The position numbers and the translations under genes were made by a program. The notes below the pieces were generated by a model. It saw only the letters and a program-made list of their open reading frames with translations, was not told where the DNA came from and ran no database searches. From Leptotrichia sp. oral taxon 221 (GTDB taxonomy: Bacteria > Fusobacteriota > Fusobacteriia > Fusobacteriales > Leptotrichiaceae), in assembly GCF_018128245.1 (NCBI RefSeq), contig NZ_CP072378.1:1178001-1242000 (forward strand): a stretch of DNA of 64,000 nt, read 5' to 3'. This document shows positions 18,182 to 26,514 of this stretch, one piece after another (within the stretch, counting starts at the first letter, position 1; each line of letters begins with the position of its first letter).

Positions 18182-18392
18182 GATTTTTCCCTCCAAATAA
18201 AAATTTAATTTAATGTTTTCCTATAATGCAATAATAACCTTTCAATTTTTCATTTATTTCGATCAAACTTGAAAATTTTTAAATTTTAAAATTCAATCTC
18301 AATACATGAATATTAAAGAAACATTTAATTTTATTTCAAACATAAAAATAATATTTTAACACTTTTGGAATAAATTAAATTTTTTTACTTGC

Positions 18393-18457
18393 ACCTATAG
18401 TTAGCAATTTCAGGTTGCTTGTAGAAACTCTCTGCCTTATCCAAAGAATATATAAGT
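18393..18457 (-). promoter_or_regulatory. Purine (guanine-type) riboswitch aptamer
   Basis: The minus strand matches the purine aptamer closely. P1 is ACTTATA (18457-18451) with TATAGGT (18399-18393). Then come P2 CTTTG/CAGAG with loop GATAAGG, the J2/3 core GTTTCTAC, P3 AGCAA/TTGCT with loop CCTGAAA, and J3/1 AACTAT. The specificity position in AACTAT is C, as in guanine/hypoxanthine-sensing members rather than the U of adenine sensors. It lies in the 5' UTR of the pur operon, consistent with repression when purines are plentiful. The expression platform is not obvious; the first terminator is about 370 bases downstream. Confidence 0.92.
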
Positions 18458-18522
18458 TTAAGTCTGTCATTTAATTAATTTAAGTAAACTAAATAACATG
18501 AAGTATCTTTCTAGCTATAAAA

Positions 18523-18551
18523 AGTATAACAAACTTTTCATATTTTTTCAA
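18523..18551 (-). promoter_or_regulatory. Promoter of the purine operon leader
   Basis: TTGAAA (18551-18546) and TATACT (18528-18523) on the minus strand are separated by 17 bases. Transcription would start about 60 bases before the riboswitch aptamer. Apart from the promoter, riboswitch and small ORF, the 18197-18612 stretch shows no other gene. Confidence 0.65.
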
Positions 18552-18612
18552 TAGAAAATGAAAAGTTTTTCATAATTTTTCAAAATACAACTATAAAAAC
18601 TCAATTTTTTAT

Positions 18613-18639
18613 AAAAAAAACTATCTCATTACGAGATAG
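18613..18639 (-). terminator. Terminator overlapping the NlpC/P60 gene stop
   Basis: On the minus strand CTATCTC (18639-18633) pairs with GAGATAG (18627-18621) across GTAAT, then eight T. The TAA stop codon is in the loop. Confidence 0.85.
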
Positions 18640-19432
18640 CCTCTTGTGCTCTATTAACTCTAACACCATATCTGAAATTTTTACCCCAGTAAACATTTTC
18701 CAATGTAGAAATTACAACTCCTTTTGATGTTGAAGCGTTTAAAAATAATGAATTTCCTAAATAAACAGCTGTATGATTTCCACCACCATCTGGTTTGAAA
18801 TAAACAATATCTCCTGGTTTTAAGTTTTGTCTGCTTACTTGAGTCCCAACCTTTATTTGACTTACAGTATTTCTTGGCAATTCATAATCGAAAGCCTCTC
18901 TGTATACTCTTCTAGTGAAAGCTGAACAATCTATTCCATCTGCTGAATCTCCACCAAAAGCATACTTAGTCCCTTTCCAGTGTCTGTAAGACTTTATTAA
19001 TCTATTTTGAACAGCAACTTGTTTCTTTTGAGATGAATTTCCTCTACTCAAAATCATTTCTTGCTCATCTTTAATTTCTGATAATTTTTTTATAACTAAA
19101 TCTGAATTAGGCATTGTCTTATCAACCAATCTTGAAATATTCATAACCCTTTCATTATCAATATCTTCTTCTACTTCTCTTCTAACATTATTAATATCTT
19201 CAATTCTTCTATTAGAACTTTCACCTAAGTCTATTTCCATAACTTCTGATTTACCTCTTTTTAAATGTGAAGTTTTATCATGTCTACTTTTATTATGATA
19301 ATCATTATCACCATTACTAAGTGAATTCGCTGCCTCATCATTTGATGTATTTGATTTATTATTTGTTTGCACCCCCGTACAACCAATTGCGAATAGCATA
19401 CAAAATGTCGTAAAAACTGTTTTCTTTGCCAA
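18629..19432 (-). CDS. NlpC/P60 family lipoprotein (peptidoglycan endopeptidase)
   Basis: A 267-residue protein, probably starting at a TTG at 19432 with GGGAG about eight bases upstream; this begins the signal peptide directly (MAKKTVFTTFCMLFAIGC). The lipobox AIGC marks a lipoprotein. A ~110-residue polar, helical linker follows. The C-terminal ~110 residues are the NlpC/P60 domain, with catalytic Cys in DSADGIDCSAFTRR and His in GGNHTAVYLG. Such enzymes cut gamma-D-Glu-diaminoacid bonds in peptidoglycan during growth or division. The gene ends in a terminator whose loop holds the stop codon. Confidence 0.88.
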   Translation of the reverse strand: MAKKTVFTTFCMLFAIGCTGVQTNNKSNTSNDEAANSLSNGDNDYHNKSRHDKTSHLKRGKSEVMEIDLGESSNRRIEDINNVRREVEEDIDNERVMNISRLVDKTMPNSDLVIKKLSEIKDEQEMILSRGNSSQKKQVAVQNRLIKSYRHWKGTKYAFGGDSADGIDCSAFTRRVYREAFDYELPRNTVSQIKVGTQVSRQNLKPGDIVYFKPDGGGNHTAVYLGNSLFLNASTSKGVVISTLENVYWGKNFRYGVRVNRAQEAIS

Positions 19433-19455
19433 TTTCTTCTCTCCCTTCTCCAATA

Positions 19456-19893
19456 TTATGTCTCTATTATTAAATTTACAGGCCCGTCACTTTCAGAAAT
19501 AATTCTCATATATTGCTGAAATTGACCCGTTTGATAATTTATTCCCTTTTCAGATAATTTTAAAAGAAATATATCATAAACTTCTTTTGCTTTTTCAGCA
19601 GATGCCGAATTAGTATAGCTCGGTCTTCTCCCTTTTTTCGTGTTTCCATATATTGTAAAATTACTCACTACCAAAAGTTCTCCATTAATATCTTCCAACG
19701 ACAAATTTAACTTTCCATTTTCGTCATCAAAAATACGTAAATGAATTAATTTATCGATGCAATACTCAATTTCTTTTAAACCGTCTTCATGAGTAATTCC
19801 AATATAAGCAACTATTCCTTTTTTTATTTCTGACATAAATTTATCATTAACAAACATTTTTGCTGAATTTACTCTTTGTAGTATTATTTTCAT
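19456..19893 (-). CDS. dtd: D-aminoacyl-tRNA deacylase
   Basis: A 145-residue protein that removes D-amino acids (and Gly mischarged on tRNA-Ala) from tRNA. It has the DTD fold with MKIILQRVNSAKMFVND at the start, the SNFTIYG motif (~78-84, usual SQFTLYG) and the SDGPVNL motif near residue 138 (usual NDGPVT). The paired motifs line the active site across the dimer. The length matches the family exactly. AAGGAA precedes the ATG. It lies just upstream of the NlpC/P60 gene and may be co-transcribed with it and with the metallo-beta-lactamase-fold gene before it. Confidence 0.95.
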   Translation of the reverse strand: MKIILQRVNSAKMFVNDKFMSEIKKGIVAYIGITHEDGLKEIEYCIDKLIHLRIFDDENGKLNLSLEDINGELLVVSNFTIYGNTKKGRRPSYTNSASAEKAKEVYDIFLLKLSEKGINYQTGQFQQYMRIISESDGPVNLIIET

Positions 19894-19926
19894 ATTAAAT
19901 TCCTTTATTTTTTTATATAAAACGGT

Positions 19927-20532
19927 CTAGCTATAATTTTTTCTTTCTTCACCAATTGTAGTCGGTAAACCATGTCCAGGATAAACTTTTATATCCTCAT
20001 CCATTTTCAATAATTTTCTTAAAGATTTCCAAAGAAACATTTCACTACTAGTTGGTAAATCTGTTCGACCATATGTCCCTCTAAACATTGTATCTCCAGA
20101 AATTAAGATTTTTTCATCACTATCAAAATAACAAATATCTCCAATACTATGTCCAGGCGTTTCTATTATTTCAAAATTAAAAATTTTGTCGCCTTCTTTT
20201 ACCTTAATAACTTCTGCATCATCTGACAATACGAATTTTTGTCCTATCCATACAGAAAGTGACAATTCTGGATCATACAAAAAATCATATCCTCTCTCAC
20301 TTACATAAATTGGAACTTTTTTATATTCCAACATTTGTGGTATTCCAATAATATGATCAAAATGACCATGTGTCAACAAAATCGCTTTCAAATTTAATTT
20401 TTTTTCTTTCAAATATTCAATTAAATTTGTCATATCATTACCACCAGGATCTACAACATAAGTATCGTCATTAACAGTTATCACATAACTATTACTTTGA
20501 ACTTCAGGATTTACAAAAGTTTTAATCTCCAT
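19927..20532 (-). CDS. Metallo-beta-lactamase-fold hydrolase (glyoxalase II-like)
   Basis: A 201-residue cytoplasmic protein. The zinc motif LTHGHFDHIIG (near residue 57), a second His at TPGHSIGD (~128), an Asp in ISGDTMFRGTYGR (~145-157) and YPGHGLPT (~187) make up the two-metal site. The small size and C-terminal GHG resemble YcbL-like or GloB-like hydrolases that act on thioesters. The substrate cannot be fixed from sequence. AAGGAG precedes the ATG. It lies head-to-tail with dtd, a common arrangement. Confidence 0.9.
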   Translation of the reverse strand: MEIKTFVNPEVQSNSYVITVNDDTYVVDPGGNDMTNLIEYLKEKKLNLKAILLTHGHFDHIIGIPQMLEYKKVPIYVSERGYDFLYDPELSLSVWIGQKFVLSDDAEVIKVKEGDKIFNFEIIETPGHSIGDICYFDSDEKILISGDTMFRGTYGRTDLPTSSEMFLWKSLRKLLKMDEDIKVYPGHGLPTTIGEERKNYS

Positions 20533-20604
20533 TTTTTTCTCCTTTCTCTTTGATTATTTCTATAAATTGTATTTTTATTTACTACATATTTCTCGATCTT
20601 TAAC

Positions 20605-21471
20605 TTACTTGTTAATATGAACATCCATTTGTGGATACGGTATTTCTATATTTTCTGCATCAAATCGAATTTTTATCTCTTCATTTAATTTCAATTTCAA
20701 ATTAAAATAATTCTCACTTTTTGTATAAACAAAAATATTAAAATTAACTGATGATTCCCCTAATTCTACAACTCCTATAGTTGGTTCTGGAACTGGTAAA
20801 ATATAGTGTTCTTTCTCATTATTTCCTTCAACTGATCTCTGATCTTTTCGAAAGATATTTTCTTTAACAATATCATTTAAAACTTCTTTTACTTTTTTAA
20901 TATCGCTATTATACGAAACTCCGATAATCATATCAAGTCTTCTAACTTTTTCATTAGTCATATTTCTAAGCTCTGTATTTGTAATAATCCCATTTGGAAT
21001 AATCACAAGCTCATTTTGAGGGGTTTTCATCTTAGTATAAAACATTTCTATACTCTTAACCTCTCCCACATAATTATTATACTCAATCATATCTCCAACT
21101 TTAAATGGCTTAAAAGTCAATATTATCAGTCCACCACCAAAATTTCCAATAGTTTCTTTAAATGCAATCCCTAAAACAATTCCAGCTGCACTGAAAAACG
21201 TTGTTATCGAAGATGTATTTATACCAAGTATATCAATTAAAACATAAGTTAATACAATGTAATACAATATTGAATAAAGTGACATTAGAAAAGAAGCAAC
21301 ACTTTTATCAATTCGTGATTTATCCAGTATAATCCTTATTACCTTATCTATATGTTTTTTAGCATATTTTGCAATTTTAAAAATTACAATCATTATTACG
21401 ATTTTAAACGCATTCTCTTTTAAAAAACGAGATAAATTTTCCCATTCTAAAAACTCTTTAAATCCCTTCAA
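20605..21471 (-). CDS. Small-conductance mechanosensitive channel (MscS family)
   Basis: A 288-residue protein starting with TTG at 21471; AAGGAG lies six to seven bases before it and no ATG fits as well. The N-terminal part has about three hydrophobic helices (residues ~20-40, 62-85, 92-115), the last being the Gly/Ala-rich pore helix (FFSAAGIVLGIAFKETIGNFGGG). A beta domain follows (FKVGDMIEYNNYVGEVKSIEMFYTKMKTPQNELVIIPNG), then a C-terminal alpha/beta domain. It protects against osmotic downshock. Length is like E. coli MscS (286). It sits between metA and the hydrolase gene. Confidence 0.94.
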   Translation of the reverse strand: MKGFKEFLEWENLSRFLKENAFKIVIMIVIFKIAKYAKKHIDKVIRIILDKSRIDKSVASFLMSLYSILYYIVLTYVLIDILGINTSSITTFFSAAGIVLGIAFKETIGNFGGGLIILTFKPFKVGDMIEYNNYVGEVKSIEMFYTKMKTPQNELVIIPNGIITNTELRNMTNEKVRRLDMIIGVSYNSDIKKVKEVLNDIVKENIFRKDQRSVEGNNEKEHYILPVPEPTIGVVELGESSVNFNIFVYTKSENYFNLKLKLNEEIKIRFDAENIEIPYPQMDVHINK

Positions 21472-21489
21472 ATTTTACTCCTTCTATTT

Positions 21490-22419
21490 TTATAAATTTT
21501 CCAACTCTTCTAAATTGTACGGTGTTTCTTGATATACATAATGATTTATCCAGTTTACAAATAAAAGATTTGCATGTGCTTTCCAATTAAAAATAGGCTT
21601 TTTAGTAGGATCATCTTCTGGATAATAGTTGAATGGTACATCTATTTTTTTATTTTGACTTACATCTCTTTCATATTCCTTTGCTAGAGTAAATCGATCA
21701 TATTCTAAATGTCCTGTTAAGAAAATTTTTCTTTTATCTTTACTTCTAATGATACTAACTCCCGCTTCATCTGATTTAGCCAAAATTTCCAATTCAGGCT
21801 CCTTCAAAATATCGTTTTCTTCTATCTTAGTATGTCTTGAGTGTGGCATATTAAAAATTTCATCAAACCCTCTAAACAATTCATTGTTCTCATATTTTTC
21901 TTCTAATTTAATAGGAAAAATTCCAAAAATTTTCTTATTCAACTGATATTTTTTGATTCCGTAATGATAATAAAGTCCCGCTTGTGCTCCCCAACAAATG
22001 TGTAACACAGAAAACACATGCTTTTTGCTCCATTCCATAATTTTCATTATTTCTTCCCAATAAATAACGTCTTCAAAATCAAGTGTTTCAATCGGTGCTC
22101 CTGTAATAATCATTCCATCAAATCTTTCATCTTTTATATCATCAAAAGTTTTATAAAAAGTTTCCATATGTTCTTCTGAAACATTTTTTGATTTATAAGT
22201 ATCCATTTTTAATAATGTTACTTCGATTTGTAATGGTGTATTGCTTATCAATCTCAACAATTGAGTTTCCGTCTCAATTTTTGTCGGCATCAAGTTTACA
22301 ATAACAAATTTCAAAGGACGAATATCTTGAGATAATGCTCTACTTTCTTTCATTACGAAAATATTCTCCTTAGCTAAAATATCTACAGCCGGCAAGTTAT
22401 TTGGTATTTTTATAGGCAT
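21490..22419 (-). CDS. metA: Homoserine O-acetyltransferase (MetA family)
   Basis: A 309-residue enzyme activating homoserine for methionine synthesis. The catalytic Cys is in [15 protein letters not shown] (near residue 142), with the His-Glu pair in LTGHLEYDR (~235-237). MetA proteins use succinyl- or acetyl-CoA depending on residue 111: Gly for succinyl, Glu for acetyl. By direct count residue 111 here is Glu ([10 protein letters not shown]), so acetyl-CoA use is predicted. AAGGAG precedes the ATG. The downstream gene is an MscS channel. Methionine uptake genes lie just upstream and metK near the other end of the window. Confidence 0.95.
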   Translation of the reverse strand: MPIKIPNNLPAVDILAKENIFVMKESRALSQDIRPLKFVIVNLMPTKIETETQLLRLISNTPLQIEVTLLKMDTYKSKNVSEEHMETFYKTFDDIKDERFDGMIITGAPIETLDFEDVIYWEEIMKIMEWSKKHVFSVLHICWGAQAGLYYHYGIKKYQLNKKIFGIFPIKLEEKYENNELFRGFDEIFNMPHSRHTKIEENDILKEPELEILAKSDEAGVSIIRSKDKRKIFLTGHLEYDRFTLAKEYERDVSQNKKIDVPFNYYPEDDPTKKPIFNWKAHANLLFVNWINHYVYQETPYNLEELENL

Positions 22420-22464
22420 TTCATATTCTCCTTTCTTCGTTCTTTGTTAAAACTTATCCATAAT

Positions 22465-22494
22465 ATAATACCATAAAACTTTTACTTTTTCCAA
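22465..22494 (-). promoter_or_regulatory. Probable metA promoter
   Basis: TTGGAA (22494-22489) and TATTAT (22470-22465) on the minus strand are spaced by 18 bases, with TGG extending the -10 box. It is about 40 bases before the metA start. Confidence 0.45.
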
Positions 22495-22613
22495 TATTTT
22501 TATAAAAAATTTATAAAATATTTTGGTATATTTTCAAATAAAGTTTAACAAAAAAAGCAAAAATAATATAAAAAATATTTTTTATACTCGTAATTTTTTA
22601 TACCAAACAAATA

Positions 22614-22661
22614 AAAACTGCTTCATAAGATTAATTTTCTAAACTTACAAAGCAGTTTTTT
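22614..22661 (-). terminator. Terminator of the met transporter operon
   Basis: AAAAACTGCTT (22614-22624) and AAGCAGTTTTT (22651-22661) are perfectly complementary, giving T-runs on both strands. It follows the metQ stop at 22702 and may act in both directions. Confidence 0.8.
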
Positions 22662-22701
22662 ATCTGTTTATAATCCAATCATAATTATATGGTTATTCAG
22701 C

Positions 22702-23520
22702 TTAAAATGCTGGTATTAAGTTTTTCTCAGCAATATATTGTTTTACTTTTTCAGAGCTTCTTAATGCTTTCATTAATTTTTGTATTCTAGGGTCATTTTC
22801 ATTACCTTTTAATACAGTAACAACATTTGCATATGGTGAATCTTTATCTTCAACTAAAATTGCATCTTTTTTCAATGTCAATTTAGCATCTAATGCAAAG
22901 TTATTGTTGATAATAGCTGCTGCCACTTCACCTAATCTTGGTGCAATTTGTTCTGCTGATAATTCTACAAATTTAATATTTTTAGGGTTTGATACGATAT
23001 CTTTTGTTGTTGCTGTTAAGTTTTTATTATCTTTCAATTTAATAACTCCTGCTTTATCCAATAAAATTAATGCTCTTGCACCATTTGTTGGATCATTTGG
23101 AATTAAAATAGTATCTCCTGATTTTAATTCATTAACATTTTTAATTTTTTTAGAATAAACTGCTATTGGTTCAATATGAACTGTTCCAACTGACACTAAA
23201 TCTAAATGTTTTTCTTTAGCAAAGTTTTCCATGTAAGGTACATGTTGAAAGAAGTTTGCATCAATACTTTTATCTCCAACTGCTATATTTGGTTGAATGT
23301 AGTCTGTAAATTCAACGATTTCCAAATCTACTCCTTCTTTTTTCAAATCATCTTTTACCAATTTCAAAATTTCTGCATGTGGAACTGGTGATGCTCCAAC
23401 TTTTAATTTTTGTAATTTTGCTCCTGAATCTGCTTTTGCTGAGGCGTTATTATCTGTTTTAGCTCCACAAGATACTAAAAAGAATAACGCTGCTGTTAAT
23501 CCTAATAATAGTTTTTTCAT
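22702..23520 (-). CDS. metQ: Methionine-binding lipoprotein MetQ (copy 1)
   Basis: A 272-residue NlpA/MetQ-type lipoprotein. The signal peptide ends in lipobox LVSC, with Cys near residue 18. The mature protein contains KLKVGASPVPHAEILKLVKDDLKKEG, EFTDYIQPNIAVGDKSIDANFFQH, and the ligand-binding IPNDPTNGARALILL, all typical of the family. It captures methionine at the membrane for the MetNI importer. AGGAGG precedes the ATG. A close paralogue lies immediately upstream (23706-24521), and the two share most motifs, indicating tandem duplication. Family call firm; L-/D-methionine preference unknown. Confidence 0.92.
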   Translation of the reverse strand: MKKLLLGLTAALFFLVSCGAKTDNNASAKADSGAKLQKLKVGASPVPHAEILKLVKDDLKKEGVDLEIVEFTDYIQPNIAVGDKSIDANFFQHVPYMENFAKEKHLDLVSVGTVHIEPIAVYSKKIKNVNELKSGDTILIPNDPTNGARALILLDKAGVIKLKDNKNLTATTKDIVSNPKNIKFVELSAEQIAPRLGEVAAAIINNNFALDAKLTLKKDAILVEDKDSPYANVVTVLKGNENDPRIQKLMKALRSSEKVKQYIAEKNLIPAF

Positions 23521-23705
23521 ATTTTCCTCCTAAATTTAATTATTATTTTTATGTTTTAATTATATCGAATATTTTTTTAATTTTCATTATATTTTGGTTA
23601 TAAAAATATTTTATATATAAATTATTTTCTCAAAATATAATCTAATGTTATTTACAAAAAATAACAATTTTCAACTATATTTTACTACATTTTATATGAG
23701 ATCAT

Positions 23706-24521
23706 TTAAAATGTAGGTATTATAACATCTTTATATTTTTCTTGTATAAATTTTTTCACTTTTTCACTTTGCAACGCTTTATACAATTTTTGTACTCTTG
23801 GATCATTTTCATTACCTTTTAATACTGCTAGCACATTTGCATATGGCGAATCTTTATCTTCATTTAAAATTCCATTTTGTTTTGGATTTAATCCAGCATC
23901 TAACGCAAAGCTACTATTTATAAATGCTGCATCTACTTCTTTATATCTTGGTGCAATTTGATCAGCTGACATTTCCACAAATTTTAAATTTTTCTTATTT
24001 TCAACAATATCAGTTAATTTAGTACCAAAATCCTTATTATTTTTAACTTTTATAATTCCTTTTTTATCCATAATTAATAGTGCTCTAGCTAAATTTGTAG
24101 GATCATTTGGAACAATTATTGTAGCTCCATTTTTCAATTCATCTACACTTTTAACTTTATCTGAATACATAGATAATGTTGGCAAATATAAAGATCCTAC
24201 TGCTGTCATCTCAAACCCATTTTTCTTTCCAAAATTTTCCATGTAAGGTTTGTGCTGGAATAAATTTGCATCAACGCTTTTATCCTGCAATGCTTTATCT
24301 GGCTGAACATAATCATTAAATTCAACAATTTCCATGTCCACCCCTTCTTTTAACAAATCATCCTTTACTAATTTCAATAATTCACCAGCTGGAATCGGTG
24401 TTGCTGCCACTTTTAATTTCTCAACTTTACCATTTTTTCCTGCTTCAGCTGATTTATTATCAGTTTTACCACAAGACAGTAAACATAATGATACTGCCAA
24501 TCCTAATAACAATTTTTTCAT
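23706..24521 (-). CDS. metQ: Methionine-binding lipoprotein MetQ (copy 2)
   Basis: A 271-residue lipoprotein; the lipobox is LLSC. It shares with copy 1 the KLKVAATPIPAGELLKLVKDD start, the YVQPDKALQDKSVDANLFQHK segment and IVPNDPTNLARALLI. The most notable change is at the PHAEIL equivalent (here PAGELL), near the ligand pocket, so the copies may differ in ligand. It is first after metI in the operon. GAGGAGG precedes the ATG. The order metN, metI, metQ, metQ is transcribed leftward and ends at the terminator beyond copy 1. Confidence 0.92.
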   Translation of the reverse strand: MKKLLLGLAVSLCLLSCGKTDNKSAEAGKNGKVEKLKVAATPIPAGELLKLVKDDLLKEGVDMEIVEFNDYVQPDKALQDKSVDANLFQHKPYMENFGKKNGFEMTAVGSLYLPTLSMYSDKVKSVDELKNGATIIVPNDPTNLARALLIMDKKGIIKVKNNKDFGTKLTDIVENKKNLKFVEMSADQIAPRYKEVDAAFINSSFALDAGLNPKQNGILNEDKDSPYANVLAVLKGNENDPRVQKLYKALQSEKVKKFIQEKYKDVIIPTF

Positions 24522-24541
24522 TCTTGTACCTCCTCTAAATT

Positions 24542-25225
24542 TTATGCTCTTGTTCTCTTATTTGTTATTGTTTTTACTAATAAATCTCCAATAAATTGAA
24601 CAATTTGAACTAATATGATTATTACTATTGTCGCCTGCCACATTATTTCAGGATTTGATCTTTGATATCCATCAATTACTGCTGAATTTCCAAGACCTCC
24701 TCCTCCGATAGCTCCTGCCATTGCTGAATAACCAATCAAGCTAATAATAGTCAATGTCAACCCATGAATTAATGACGGCAATGCTTCTGGAAGCATCACT
24801 TTAAATATCATTTGACCTGTTGTCGCTCCCATTGATTTAGAAGCTTCTATTAATCCTGGATTAACTTCTTTTAATGCACCTTCAATTATTCTTGCTACAA
24901 ATGGCGCAGCTCCTAGTGAAAGTGGTATAATAAACGCTATGCTTCCATAAGACTGTCCAACAACTTTTCTAGATAACGGAATCAATAAAACCATTAAAAT
25001 TACAAATGGAATAGATCTTGTAATATTTACTAAAATCACATCTAATATTTTGTGCAATGTTTTATTTGGCTTAATCCCTTTAGCTTCCGACGTAACTAGC
25101 AATATCCCAATCGGCAACCCAATTATCAATGAAACTACTGTTGCAATTAGTACCATGTAAACCGTTTCCCACAAAGGAATCAGCATATTCTCAAAATGTA
25201 AAAACTTTATCCAATCAAATCTCAT
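24542..25225 (-). CDS. metI: Methionine ABC transporter permease
   Basis: A 227-residue inner-membrane permease with about five transmembrane helices. The EAA loop that docks to the ATPase is visible as EASKSMGATTGQMIFKVMLPEALP (broken by the family Gly), at about residues 130-155. GYSAMAGAIGGGGLGNSAVIDGYQR near the C-terminus is characteristic of MetI. The start codon follows TGGAGG by ~10 bases. It begins one base after the metN stop, so translation is likely coupled. Confidence 0.95.
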   Translation of the reverse strand: MRFDWIKFLHFENMLIPLWETVYMVLIATVVSLIIGLPIGILLVTSEAKGIKPNKTLHKILDVILVNITRSIPFVILMVLLIPLSRKVVGQSYGSIAFIIPLSLGAAPFVARIIEGALKEVNPGLIEASKSMGATTGQMIFKVMLPEALPSLIHGLTLTIISLIGYSAMAGAIGGGGLGNSAVIDGYQRSNPEIMWQATIVIIILVQIVQFIGDLLVKTITNKRTRA

Positions 25226-25226
25226 A

Positions 25227-26333
25227 CTATAAAACCTCCAATTCTACTTTATTTTCTTTTAACCATGCTAAAATTTCTTCCCCTATTTCTTTATTTGTCA
25301 TAATCTCAATCAATAAATTTCCAACTATAATATTGCTTACTTTATCAATAAATCCACCTAAAATATTTATTTCAACATCAAATTTCTTAATAATTTCTGT
25401 TACAAACGCTCTATTAACTTGGTCTTCTGTTAACTTCAATTTTAATGCCAATGTTTCAGTATTTTTACTTCTCTTAAGAAGCTCTTCATCACTTCTAAAC
25501 TCATCATGCGGAATATTCGCAACGAATTCTTTTGCTAAATCTGATTTAGGATTCAAGAATATTTCTTTTGTTTCTCCCTCTTCAATAATTTTTCCTTCAG
25601 ACATTATTGTAGCCTTATTACATACTTTTCTAATAACTTCCATTTGATGCGTAATCAAAATAATCGTTATCCCAAATTTTTTGTTAATATCTTTCAATAA
25701 TTCTAAAATCGAATTTGTAGTTCTCGGATCTAGCGCACTTGTTGCCTCATCCGACAAAAGAATTTGAGGATTATTTGCCAACGCTCTAGCTATTGCCACT
25801 CTCTGTTTTTGCCCTCCTGACAACTGTTCTGGATAACTATTTTTCTTATCTAAAAGTCCTACTATTTCCAATAATTCATCAACTCTTTTAGCAATATCCT
25901 TTTTCTTCCACCCAGAGATTTCCAAAGGAAACGCAACATTTCCAGCAACATCTCTTGAATTTAACAAATTAAAATGCTGGAAGATCATTCCAGTTTTCTT
26001 TCTATACTGTCTCAATTGAACTGGCTTAAATTCCAAAATATTTTTATTTTCAAATGTTTTTTCAGTTATATTTTCATTCTCTTTATTTTTCTTATTCTTA
26101 TTTTTTTTAGGAACTATTTGATGTCTTACAAAAATCTCTCCAGATGTAGGCTCTTCCAATCTATTCAATAACCTAATCAAAGTTGATTTTCCAGCTCCAC
26201 TAAGTCCCATAATACCGTAAATATCGCCTTTATCTATCTCTAAATTAATATTATCTACAGCAACTATTTCTCTATCAGTTCCTATATTATATCTTTTATT
26301 CAAATTTTTTATAGTAATTAATTTTTCACTCAT
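25227..26333 (-). CDS. metN: Methionine ABC transporter ATP-binding protein, with Lys/Asn-rich insert
   Basis: A 368-residue ATPase. Walker A is GLSGAGKST (~43-51), the Q-loop IFQHFNLL, the signature LSGGQKQRVAIARAL and Walker B ILLSDEATSALD. The C-terminal ~95 residues are the NIL regulatory domain, which binds methionine and inhibits transport. Between GEIFV and the Q-loop there is a Lys/Asn/Glu-rich stretch of roughly 25 extra residues (from about residue 74), not seen in typical MetN of ~340 residues. It replaces the short surface loop and probably lies on the outside of the dimer. AGGTGG precedes the ATG. Confidence 0.95.
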   Translation of the reverse strand: MSEKLITIKNLNKRYNIGTDREIVAVDNINLEIDKGDIYGIMGLSGAGKSTLIRLLNRLEEPTSGEIFVRHQIVPKKNKNKKNKENENITEKTFENKNILEFKPVQLRQYRKKTGMIFQHFNLLNSRDVAGNVAFPLEISGWKKKDIAKRVDELLEIVGLLDKKNSYPEQLSGGQKQRVAIARALANNPQILLSDEATSALDPRTTNSILELLKDINKKFGITIILITHQMEVIRKVCNKATIMSEGKIIEEGETKEIFLNPKSDLAKEFVANIPHDEFRSDEELLKRSKNTETLALKLKLTEDQVNRAFVTEIIKKFDVEINILGGFIDKVSNIIVGNLLIEIMTNKEIGEEILAWLKENKVELEVL

Positions 26334-26437
26334 TTTCCACCTACTACTCTCAAATTATTTTTATTATTTTTTTGAATATTTCAAAAAATTTTAATATCTA
26401 TTATCATTTAATTTAATTTTCTAATTTTAAACATACC

Positions 26438-26511
26438 AGATTTGTTCGATAACCAAATAACTAAAACACAATTTTTTATTTCTAGTATTTTTTAATTACC
26501 GAACAAATTCT
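26438..26511. repeat. Spaced inverted repeat between two ABC operons
   Basis: AGATTTGTTCGATAA (26438-26452) is nearly the reverse complement of TTACCGAACAAATTCT (26496-26511): 11 pairs with one bulge, a mismatch, then 3 pairs. It begins 3 bases after the stop at 26515 and lies about 100 bases before metN. There is no T-run, so it is not a standard terminator; it may be an RNA hairpin or a regulator site. Confidence 0.5.
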
Positions 26512-26514
26512 ACC

